The notes beneath the pieces are model-generated. The model ran no database searches. It saw only the letters and a program-made list of their open reading frames with translations, and was not told where the DNA came from. 5,125 bases of DNA, taken from NCBI GenBank assembly GCA_003644295.1, contig QNBZ01000123.1, forward strand, positions 1 through 5,125. Direction: 5' to 3'. Below are positions 1 through 5,125 of the stretch, piece by piece. This DNA is from Planctomycetota bacterium (lineage in GTDB: Bacteria; Planctomycetota; Phycisphaerae; Sedimentisphaerales; Anaerobacaceae). Each line of letters starts with the position of its first letter. The stretch's first letter is position 1. The position numbers were made by a program, and so were the translations under genes.

Positions 1-58
1 CGGACACAGCAGTAATCCAGTTTGTCAGCGTAGTTCTGTGTAGATATTGTTGTAACAT
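1..58 (-). CDS. N-terminal fragment of an unidentified protein (runs off the left edge)
   Basis: An ATG at 58-56 on the minus strand opens a frame that stays open to the window edge and reads MLQQYLHRTTLTNWITAVS. An SD-like AAAGGAG (minus strand, 70-64) ends five bases before this ATG, which is ideal spacing. An earlier ATG at 63-61 hits a stop after 12 codons and is excluded. The gene lies 83 bases downstream of the tRNA-Pro on the same strand, so it could be co-transcribed with it. Nineteen residues are too few to assign a family. The later residues look hydrophobic and could begin a membrane segment, but that is only a guess. It is a real gene start by its ribosome site, with product unknown. 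Confidence 0.6.
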   Translation of the reverse strand, partial: MLQQYLHRTTLTNWITAVS

Positions 59-63
59 ACCAT

Positions 64-70
64 CTCCTTT
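64..70 (-). promoter_or_regulatory. Ribosome binding site of the left-edge gene
   Basis: The minus strand reads AAAGGAG, five bases before the ATG at 58-56. This site decides between two nearby ATG codons: the one at 63-61 is too close to the SD and soon meets a stop, while the one at 58-56 is well spaced and open. Confidence 0.6.
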
Positions 71-141
71 GTAGAACAGTTTACTTGAACCGACCATCGG
101 TCAGAGTTTGAGTAGGGCTCTTTCTTGTCGTAGGCAAAGAA

Positions 142-216
142 TCGGGGCGACAGGACTTGAACCTGCGACCTCGTGACCCCCAGTCACGCGCGCTAGCCAA
201 ACTGCGCCACGCCCCG
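142..216 (-). tRNA. tRNA-Pro (anticodon GGG)
   Basis: The minus strand folds into a complete 75-base cloverleaf. The acceptor stem is CGGGGCG paired with CGCCCCG, with discriminator A. The D-arm is GCGC/GCGC with an AGTTTGGCTA loop. The anticodon stem is CGTGA/TCACG with loop CTGGGGG, giving anticodon GGG, which reads proline CCC/CCU codons. The variable loop has five bases, and the T-arm is GCAGG/CCTGT around TTCAAGT. The leading C and the discriminator A fit bacterial tRNA-Pro. The 3' CCA is not encoded: the bases after the discriminator are TTC, so CCA must be added enzymatically. The gene is divergent from the feo operon. I see no insertion or target-site duplication at its 3' end. Confidence 0.96.
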
Positions 217-223
217 CAGCAGT

Positions 224-255
224 AGTATTCTAATGAGAAAAATGTTGTAAAGCAA
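224..255 (-). promoter_or_regulatory. Possible promoter of tRNA-Pro
   Basis: Upstream of the tRNA on the minus strand there are two overlapping ways to place a sigma70-type promoter. One pairs TTTACA (251-246) with AATACT (229-224), spacer 16. The other pairs TTGCTT (255-250) with TAGAAT (232-227), spacer 17. Both would start transcription at or a few bases before the mature tRNA 5' end. A promoter is expected here because the neighbouring gene on the right is divergent. Which pair is used cannot be told from sequence. Confidence 0.4.
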
Positions 256-283
256 ACTTTTTCACAACTTACTTGAGAATCGC

Positions 284-313
284 TTGACAAAGTTAGGTAT
301 AACTAACTATACT
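284..313 (+). promoter_or_regulatory. sigma70-type promoter of the feo operon
   Basis: A perfect TTGACA -35 at 284-289 is followed, after an 18-base spacer, by TATACT at 308-313, which matches the TATAAT consensus at five of six positions. The predicted start is near 320, leaving a leader of only about 20 bases before the ATG at 341. The -10 lies inside the repeat cluster at 293-315, so a repressor bound there would block RNA polymerase. Confidence 0.65.
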
Positions 314-315
314 AA
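293..315 (+). promoter_or_regulatory. Putative DtxR-type operator overlapping the -10
   Basis: Several overlapping repeats lie in this short AT-rich stretch. TTAGGTATAACTAA (293-306) is an inverted repeat that matches its own reverse complement at 12 of 14 positions. GTATAACTAACTATAC (297-312) is a second imperfect palindrome with GTATA/TATAC arms. TATAACTAA and TATACTAA (298-306, 308-315) form a direct repeat. The TTAGGT half-site resembles the half-sites of DtxR/IdeR boxes. Since the next gene encodes a DtxR-family regulator, metal-dependent autorepression of the operon is the natural reading. The site itself is inferred. Confidence 0.5.
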
Positions 316-340
316 TGGTTTGTAACAACAAAAGCAAGTT

Positions 341-1063
341 ATGACTGCGATAAAAGACAACAATTTAAGCGCCTCTCTGGAAGATTATCTTGAGGCGATT
401 TTTAATCTGGCCGGTGCTTCTAACGTAGCCCGCAGCAAGGATATAGCAAAGTCGCTCGGCGTTGCCAGGTCATCGGTTACCGGCGCACTGCGGGTTCTGA
501 AAAAAAAGGGACTGGCTAACTATAGGCCTTATGACTATGTTACGCTCACCAAAGCTGGACAGGATATCGCTGCTGAAGTCGTCAGGAAACACAACATTAT
601 TACGTCATTTTTCGTGAACGTGCTGGGTGTTGAAACAGATATCGCTCAGCAGGCCGCTTGCAGAGCTGAACACACCCTTGGCCCAGAGGTTATCAGCAAG
701 CTGCTGTGTTTTATTGGGTTTGTGAACAAAAACAGTAAAAACGGCTATGATTTAGCCGATGAATTTAAGCGGTTCTGCAAAAGCAGGCCACAGAACAACA
801 GTTTTTCAGGTAAGCAGATGAGCAGCACAGTTGGGCTTGACGAAGTCAAGCCGGGACAAAAGTGTAAAATTGTCAGGATAATCGGCAGAAGTGGGGTCAA
901 CAAACGCATCGCTGATATGGGAGTTGTGCCCGGCACAATTCTCGAAGTTCAAAGAGTTGCACCGCTGGGCGACCCGATAGACGTAAAATTGAAGGGCTAT
1001 CGTCTTTCATTGCGCAAGGAAGAGGCCTCAAAAATTATGGTGGAATTAGGGCAATCGGAATAA
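341..1063 (+). CDS. DtxR/MntR-family metal-dependent regulator fused to a FeoA domain
   Basis: A cytoplasmic DNA-binding regulator of 240 residues. Residues about 8-72 form the winged helix-turn-helix of iron-dependent repressors (recognition region around VARSSVTGALRVLKKKG). Residues about 73-145 are the metal-binding and dimerisation domain, with RKH at 82-84 and CRAEH at 107-111. Residues about 162-237 are a canonical FeoA/SH3-like domain (KRIADMGVVPG, then GDPIDVKLKGYRLSLR). By alignment from memory, D15, C107, E110 and H111 fall at DtxR Met10, Cys102, Glu105 and His106, and E18 and H84 match MntR Glu11 and His77. Two DtxR ancillary-site residues seem replaced (Q103 for His98, T88 for Glu83). 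The start is fixed by the family's N-terminal SLEDYLEAI segment beginning a few residues later. There is no good SD before it. It heads the feo operon and probably represses it with Fe2+ or Mn2+ as co-repressor. The metal is uncertain. Confidence 0.92.
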   Translation: MTAIKDNNLSASLEDYLEAIFNLAGASNVARSKDIAKSLGVARSSVTGALRVLKKKGLANYRPYDYVTLTKAGQDIAAEVVRKHNIITSFFVNVLGVETDIAQQAACRAEHTLGPEVISKLLCFIGFVNKNSKNGYDLADEFKRFCKSRPQNNSFSGKQMSSTVGLDEVKPGQKCKIVRIIGRSGVNKRIADMGVVPGTILEVQRVAPLGDPIDVKLKGYRLSLRKEEASKIMVELGQSE

Positions 1064-1074
1064 TTGAATCCCGA

Positions 1075-1347
1075 TTGTCAATTGATGAGCAGAAATTGGA
1101 AAACAAAAACCGAAAATCTCTGAAAAAGCCGTTTCCATTATCGATGGTAAAGCCCGGCGAAACGGTCAAGCTGGCCGACATAAATGCCGGGCAGGGTTTG
1201 AAGAGTCAGCTAACCGCTATGGGGCTTGTCCCTGATGTGGAAATAACAGTCATAAATAACAGCCATCCCGGCCCTTTTGTGATTAGCGTTAAGGACTCCA
1301 AAATGATGCTCGGCAGAGGTATGGCACATAAAATCGTGGTCAGGTAG
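1075..1347 (+). CDS. feoA: FeoA, small cytoplasmic partner of ferrous iron transporter FeoB
   Basis: A 90-residue protein whose residues about 20-90 form a FeoA SH3-like beta-barrel: SMVKPGETVKLADI, then QLTAMGLVPDVEITVI, then GPFVISV and LGRGMAHKIVV. FeoA proteins are thought to bind FeoB and support Fe2+ uptake. The first 19 residues are polar and rich in Lys, Asn and Glu, an extension beyond the usual FeoA of about 75 residues. The start is uncertain. TTG at 1075 is the conventional near-cognate start and has no strong SD; ATT at 1081 is possible. The first in-frame ATG, at 1144, would cut into the first strand of the domain. The frame opens 11 bases after the regulator's stop and ends two bases before feoB, which suggests translational coupling. 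It is clearly FeoA by content, but the exact N-terminus is open. Confidence 0.88.
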   Translation: MSIDEQKLENKNRKSLKKPFPLSMVKPGETVKLADINAGQGLKSQLTAMGLVPDVEITVINNSHPGPFVISVKDSKMMLGRGMAHKIVVR

Positions 1348-1349
1348 CT

Positions 1350-3461
1350 ATGGCAAAGAACATCACGGTAGTATTGGCAGGAAATCCTAACAGCGGCAAA
1401 ACCGCTATATTCAATATGTTGACCGGCGCTCATCAGCACGTAGGCAACTATCCCGGCGTAACAGTGGAGAAGAAAGAGGGGCTTTGCAAATACGCCGGAT
1501 ACGAAATAACAGTTGTGGATTTGCCCGGGACGTACAGCTTAACTGCTTATTCGACTGAAGAGCTTATTGCCCGCAATTTCATAATTGACCAGCAGCCGGA
1601 CGTTGTGGTCGATATTGTTGACGTCTCAAACATCGAGCGCAACCTGTATTTGGTGACACAGCTCATTGAAATGAACGCACCTTTGGTTCTGGCGTTCAAT
1701 ATGAGTGACATTGCAAAGCAAAGAGGATTGGTTTTCGATAACGAGCAGCTTTGTCGGCTACTGGAGGCAGAGATAGTGCCTACGGTTGGCAATAAAGGCG
1801 AAGGTAGAACAGAATTGCTTGATGCCATTATTAAAACGGCCCAACAGGGCGAAAGGCAGCGTACTCATAAGATCAACTACGGCAAAGAAATCGAGGACGA
1901 GCTGGCAAAAATCGAAACCATCATCGCTGATAAAGAGCAACACTTGGCTGAAAAGTATAACCTGCGGTGGTTGGCGATTAAACTGCTGGAGCAGGACAGC
2001 AACATAACCTCGAAGGTTAGCAGTGAGGAACTTCTCGACGTTGTTGGGGCAAGCGTTGCGCATATCAGAGACATCTTCGGTGATGAGCCGGAAATCATAA
2101 TAGCGGACAAGCGGTACGGCTTCATATCGGGCGCCTGCGAAGAATCTATTAAAAGCTCGGCGGAGTTGCGACACAGCAGCAGTGACATAGCGGATAAAGT
2201 AATTCTCAATCGCGCTCTGGGCCTGCCGATTTTCCTTTTGTTAATGTATCTGGTCTTTAAGCTTACATTTTGGATTGGCGACCCGCTTATGGGATTGACT
2301 GAGCGGTTCTTTGAATGGCTTGGTTTTGCAATAACGTCTTTTTGGCCGGCAGGGACCGACAGTGCGCTCAAGTCGCTCATCGTTGACGGCATAATTGGCG
2401 GTGTTGGTAGCGTACTCGTATTTTTACCAAATATCCTGTTACTGTTTTTGGCCATTGCGATTCTTGAAGACTCCGGCTATATGGCCAGGGCCGCCTTTAT
2501 TATGGACCGCATAATGCACAAAATCGGACTGCACGGAAAAAGTTTTATACCGATGCTCATCGGCTTCGGCTGTTCCGTGCCGGCTATTATGGCAACACGT
2601 ATTCTCGATAATAAGCGCAATCGACTGACCACGATTATGGTCATACCGTTGATGAGCTGCGGCGCAAAATTAGTGATTTATATGATGATTATACCGGCTT
2701 TCTTCACCGACAGGGTACTCTTAAAGATGGGTTTTTTCAAGATTACAACGCACGCATCTTTGCTATGGCTCATCTACGTTATCGGGATTGTGTTAGCAAT
2801 TATATGCGCTAAATTACTGCGAATAACGTTATTAAAGGGTGAAAGCACTCCGTTTGTTATGGAGCTTCCGCCTTATCGAATTCCGACCTTAAAAGCAGTT
2901 CTTATTCATATGTGGCAAAGGGGCTGGCTGTTTTTGAGAAAAGCAGGAACAATAATCCTTGCCATATCGATTGTGCTTTGGGCGGCAACGAATTACCCGA
3001 AGCTGCAGCAGGAGCGATTAGTCGGCTTGAATAACAAGCAGGCACAGGAAGCCAAGCTTGAGCATTCTGTTACGGGACGGGTTGGTAAAATACTGGCACC
3101 TGTTGTCAGGCCGCTCGGATTTGACTGGAAAATTGGCACAGCACTTGTCAGTGCGCTTGGAGCTAAAGAGGTGTTTGTCGCACAGATGGGAATTATGTAT
3201 TCGCTGGGTGAGGAGGAAACCAGAGAGGCCGGCTCAGCGGATGTGCTGCGCAGTAAATTACACTCTGCATATTCTCCATTGGTTGGTTTTTGTGTAATGC
3301 TGTTTTCGTTGATTAGCACGCCGTGTGTAGCTACGCTCGCCATTTGTAAGCGGGAGACGGGTTCGTGGGGCTGGGCGTTCTTCCAGTTCTTCGGCCTGAC
3401 AGCTTTGGCCTATGTGATAACGCTTATAGTTTATCAGGTTGGCAGTTTATTGACAGGATAG
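1350..3461 (+). CDS. feoB: FeoB, ferrous iron transport GTPase/permease
   Basis: A 703-residue inner-membrane Fe2+ importer, within the usual FeoB size range. The N-terminal G domain shows G1 GNPNSGKT (11-18), G2 YPGVTVE (34-40, T38), G3 DLPG (57-60) and G4 NMSD (117-120). G5 lies around 144-152 and reads PTVGNKGEG, without the usual Ser-Ala/Thr pair. A charged helical spacer (about 165-275) follows. The membrane part, about eight segments from about 288 to 698, contains the first Gate motif GFGCSVPAIMATR (405-417, C408), MSCGAK (435-440), the ELPPYRIP loop (505-512), GAKEVFVAQMG (604-614) and the second Gate motif with P658-C659. The ATG follows the feoA stop by two bases, with a weak AGG at 1342-1344 as SD. 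There is no C-terminal Cys-rich extension and no feoC after it. No frameshift or missing segment is visible. Confidence 0.97.
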   Translation: MAKNITVVLAGNPNSGKTAIFNMLTGAHQHVGNYPGVTVEKKEGLCKYAGYEITVVDLPGTYSLTAYSTEELIARNFIIDQQPDVVVDIVDVSNIERNLYLVTQLIEMNAPLVLAFNMSDIAKQRGLVFDNEQLCRLLEAEIVPTVGNKGEGRTELLDAIIKTAQQGERQRTHKINYGKEIEDELAKIETIIADKEQHLAEKYNLRWLAIKLLEQDSNITSKVSSEELLDVVGASVAHIRDIFGDEPEIIIADKRYGFISGACEESIKSSAELRHSSSDIADKVILNRALGLPIFLLLMYLVFKLTFWIGDPLMGLTERFFEWLGFAITSFWPAGTDSALKSLIVDGIIGGVGSVLVFLPNILLLFLAIAILEDSGYMARAAFIMDRIMHKIGLHGKSFIPMLIGFGCSVPAIMATRILDNKRNRLTTIMVIPLMSCGAKLVIYMMIIPAFFTDRVLLKMGFFKITTHASLLWLIYVIGIVLAIICAKLLRITLLKGESTPFVMELPPYRIPTLKAVLIHMWQRGWLFLRKAGTIILAISIVLWAATNYPKLQQERLVGLNNKQAQEAKLEHSVTGRVGKILAPVVRPLGFDWKIGTALVSALGAKEVFVAQMGIMYSLGEEETREAGSADVLRSKLHSAYSPLVGFCVMLFSLISTPCVATLAICKRETGSWGWAFFQFFGLTALAYVITLIVYQVGSLLTG

Positions 3462-3535
3462 GCAGGGCAGGATTTCTTCGCTCATTTCAATAACAAATGA
3501 ATATCCAGTTCGGGACAGCCCCCCCATATATTTGC

Positions 3536-3562
3536 TTGACAAAAGTAGAATTTTTTTATAGT
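3536..3562 (+). promoter_or_regulatory. Probable promoter of the aconitase gene
   Basis: A perfect TTGACA (3536-3541) lies in the feoB-aconitase gap. The best -10 is TATAGT (3557-3562), five of six consensus positions, but the spacer is only 15 bases, so it may be weak or need an activator. The -35 sits in the ten-base context GCTTGACAAA, identical to that of the feo promoter at 282-291. The rest of the gap (3462-3595) holds no gene, no repeat like the one at 293-315, and no convincing terminator. Confidence 0.5.
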
Positions 3563-3582
3563 GAGGTTGTCCGTGTCCACTT

Positions 3583-3587
3583 AAGGA
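3583..3587 (+). promoter_or_regulatory. Ribosome binding site that fixes the TTG start of the aconitase gene
   Basis: AAGGA lies eight bases before the TTG at 3596. No ATG, GTG or TTG occurs in this frame between the promoter and 3596, and the family's N-terminus begins right after it, so the SD supports TTG as the start codon. Confidence 0.65.
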
Positions 3588-3595
3588 ATAAAAAG

Positions 3596-5125
3596 TTGGA
3601 ACAGACACTTATCTATAAAATACTTGCCGAGCATCTTGTCGATGGAAAGTTAGAACTCGGCCAGGAAATAGGCATCCGTATCGACCAGACGCTCACCCAG
3701 GACGCCACCGGAACAACAGCGTTTTTGCTGTTCGAATCGATGAAAACGGACAGAGTAAAAACAAAACTTTCCGTCAGTTATATCGACCATAATATAGCCG
3801 GCTTCGGGCCTGAAAACCACAATGACCACCTGTATCTGCAGACGATAGCGGCTAAATCAGGGCTGTATCATTCCAGAGCCGGTAACGGAATCTGTCATCA
3901 GGTACATCTGGAAAGGTTCGGCAGGCCGGCGGCAACATTGCTGGGCAGCGATTCGCATACGCCAACCGGCGGGGCAATCGGTATGCTGGCTATAGGAGCC
4001 GGCGGGCTGGATGTGGCCGTCGCTATGGCCGGCGGGCCGTTCTACCTGACCTGTCCGAAAGTATTAGGCGTTAAACTTACCGGAAAATTAAACGACTGGG
4101 TAGCCGCTAAGGATGTCATTCTCAAACTGCTAAGTATCCTCACGACAAAAGGCAATGTTGGCTGGGCGGCCGAATATCTCGGCGACGGCGTAAGAAATCT
4201 CTCAGTACCACAGCGGGCGACGATAACAAATATGGGAGCCGAACTCGGCGTAACAACCAGTATTTTCCCCAGCGATGAGCAAACCAAGAAATTTCTCGCT
4301 GCCCAGAAAAGAGAAAACGACTATCAGCCCTTGTCATCTGCTCCTGATGCTGAATATGACCGGACCGTCGAGATAAATCTGGCTGAACTTGAGCCGATGT
4401 CGGCCTGTCCATCCTCGCCGGATAACGTCAAAGCCGTAGCCGAAATCGCAGGCATCGAGACCGGACAGATTGTGATAGGAAGCTGTACGAATTCCAGCTT
4501 TGCCGATTTGATGATGGTCGCAAGAGTTCTCAAAGGTAGAAGCATAAGCCATAAGGTCGAATTTGCCATCGTCCCCGGCAGCAGAGAAGTCCTAAATATG
4601 TTAGCTGAAAACGGTGCGCTGTCGGATATGATTTCAGCCGGCGCAAGAGTTCTCGAAACCGGCTGCGGCCCGTGCATCGGCCAGGGTTTTTCGCCGGCAG
4701 ACGGCATAGTCAGCTTGCGAACATTCAACCGAAACTTCGCCGGCAGAAGTGGAACAAAAAACGATAAGGTCTATTTAGTCAGTCCGGAAACGGCGGTCGC
4801 TTCAGCACTAACAGGAAAAATCACCGACCCGCGCAATCTGCCGGAACTGTTCGGAATAAAATATCCAAAAATCGAATTTCCGGACGAGTTTCTTGTAGAC
4901 GACAGTATGCTCGAAAAACCCCTGAGCGAAAAAGAAGCTGCGAAGGTAGAGGTTTTGCGCGGCCATACGATTGTCGTACCCGAAACGCCGAGACCGCTGC
5001 CGGAACAATTACAGGGCAAAGTTTTGATTAAGTGCGGCGATAAAATCACTACCGACCATATTATGCCGGCCGGCCCATTCCTGAAACTGCGCTCGAATGT
5101 GCCGGAATATGCGAAAGTGGTTTTC
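3596..5125 (+). CDS. Aconitate hydratase, Aquifex type (3' end beyond the window)
   Basis: The frame from TTG 3596 stays open for 510 codons to the edge. It encodes an aconitase-superfamily enzyme that isomerises citrate and isocitrate via cis-aconitate using a [4Fe-4S] cluster. Visible signatures are RIDQTLTQDATGT near residues 29-41, YIDHN with D64-H65, GNGICHQVHLERFG near 94-107, SDSHT (118-122), GSCTNSS with C297, PGSRE near 331-335 and CGPC with C357 and C360. C297, C357 and C360 are the expected cluster ligands. At 480-489, CGDKITTDHI opens the swivel domain in the same chain. This order and the N-terminus match the compact Aquifex-type aconitases of about 640-650 residues rather than AcnA (about 890), AcnB or two-subunit LeuCD, so some 130-140 residues are missing. 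Homoaconitase or isopropylmalate dehydratase activity is less likely. It has its own promoter, and its iron demand fits the neighbouring feo operon. Confidence 0.93.
   Translation, partial: MEQTLIYKILAEHLVDGKLELGQEIGIRIDQTLTQDATGTTAFLLFESMKTDRVKTKLSVSYIDHNIAGFGPENHNDHLYLQTIAAKSGLYHSRAGNGICHQVHLERFGRPAATLLGSDSHTPTGGAIGMLAIGAGGLDVAVAMAGGPFYLTCPKVLGVKLTGKLNDWVAAKDVILKLLSILTTKGNVGWAAEYLGDGVRNLSVPQRATITNMGAELGVTTSIFPSDEQTKKFLAAQKRENDYQPLSSAPDAEYDRTVEINLAELEPMSACPSSPDNVKAVAEIAGIETGQIVIGSCTNSSFADLMMVARVLKGRSISHKVEFAIVPGSREVLNMLAENGALSDMISAGARVLETGCGPCIGQGFSPADGIVSLRTFNRNFAGRSGTKNDKVYLVSPETAVASALTGKITDPRNLPELFGIKYPKIEFPDEFLVDDSMLEKPLSEKEAAKVEVLRGHTIVVPETPRPLPEQLQGKVLIKCGDKITTDHIMPAGPFLKLRSNVPEYAKVVF

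Noticed and set aside
89..101. Hairpin ACCGA-CCA-TCGGT downstream of the tRNA, considered as a terminator
   Set aside because: The stem is only five pairs, and no T-run follows on the minus strand. It also lies close to the left gene's ribosome site, so read-through is equally likely.
142..216. tRNA-Pro as an attachment site for an integrated element
   Set aside because: No integrase gene, no duplicated tRNA 3' end and no phage-like genes are visible in the window.
81..290. A 69-codon minus-strand reading frame over the tRNA
   Set aside because: It reads straight through the tRNA-Pro and its promoter region, has no family resemblance, and is explained as chance.
1206..2455. Minus-strand and out-of-frame plus-strand reading frames across feoA and feoB
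   Set aside because: They overlap strongly conserved Feo coding sequence and show no recognisable protein features.
3482..3500. Inverted repeat TCATTT/AAATGA after feoB, considered as a terminator
   Set aside because: The six-pair stem is AT-rich with a seven-base loop and no T-tract follows. The T-run at 3551-3557 is too far away and belongs to the promoter spacer.
3519..3525. Run of seven C bases in the feoB-aconitase gap
   Set aside because: It could be a slippage or sequencing-error site, but it is noncoding and affects no reading frame, so nothing follows from it.
3583..3590. TTAAGGAA-like similarity to a Bacillus MntR box before the aconitase gene
   Set aside because: It is a half-match that coincides with the SD sequence and has no palindromic partner, so it is better explained as a ribosome site.
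4042..4728. Long overlapping minus-strand reading frames of 81-134 codons
   Set aside because: They are antisense shadows of the aconitase gene, whose plus-strand frame carries all the conserved motifs.

Overview
This looks like a chromosomal segment of a bacterium. It is dense in genes and of moderate GC, has Shine-Dalgarno (SD) sites in front of some genes only, and lacks an encoded CCA on its tRNA. The gene content suits an anaerobic or microaerophilic lifestyle: Feo ferrous-iron uptake next to an Aquifex-type aconitase. My best guess at the lineage is Planctomycetota (Phycisphaerae-like). That rests on overall resemblance of the proteins and promoters and is low confidence.

Layout. The left edge carries the first 19 codons of a minus-strand gene with a clear ribosome binding site. 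A complete minus-strand tRNA-Pro(GGG) lies just upstream of it at 142-216. From about 284 the plus strand carries an iron cassette. It opens with a consensus-like promoter whose -10 element sits inside a set of overlapping inverted and direct repeats. Then come a DtxR-family metalloregulator fused to a C-terminal FeoA domain (341-1063), a stand-alone FeoA (1075-1347, non-ATG start) and a full-length FeoB (1350-3461). The gaps between these genes are 11 and 2 bases, so they are very probably one operon. After a 134-base gap holding its own TTGACA-type promoter, a large gene with a TTG start begins at 3596 and runs off the right edge. It encodes 510 residues of an Aquifex-type aconitate hydratase, with all three [4Fe-4S] cysteines present.

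How the genes work together (inference). The regulator would sense Fe2+ (or Mn2+), bind the repeats over its own promoter, and shut off the feo operon when metal is plentiful. FeoB imports Fe2+ across the inner membrane, and FeoA is its small cytoplasmic partner. The neighbouring aconitase is an iron-sulfur enzyme, so it is a plausible consumer of that iron, but it appears to be transcribed separately.

The parts most worth a second look are the regulator's mixed metal site (Asp at the MntR-like position, Cys at the DtxR-like one), the duplication of the FeoA domain within one operon, and the operator-like repeats. I found no mobile element, CRISPR array or evidently new system.
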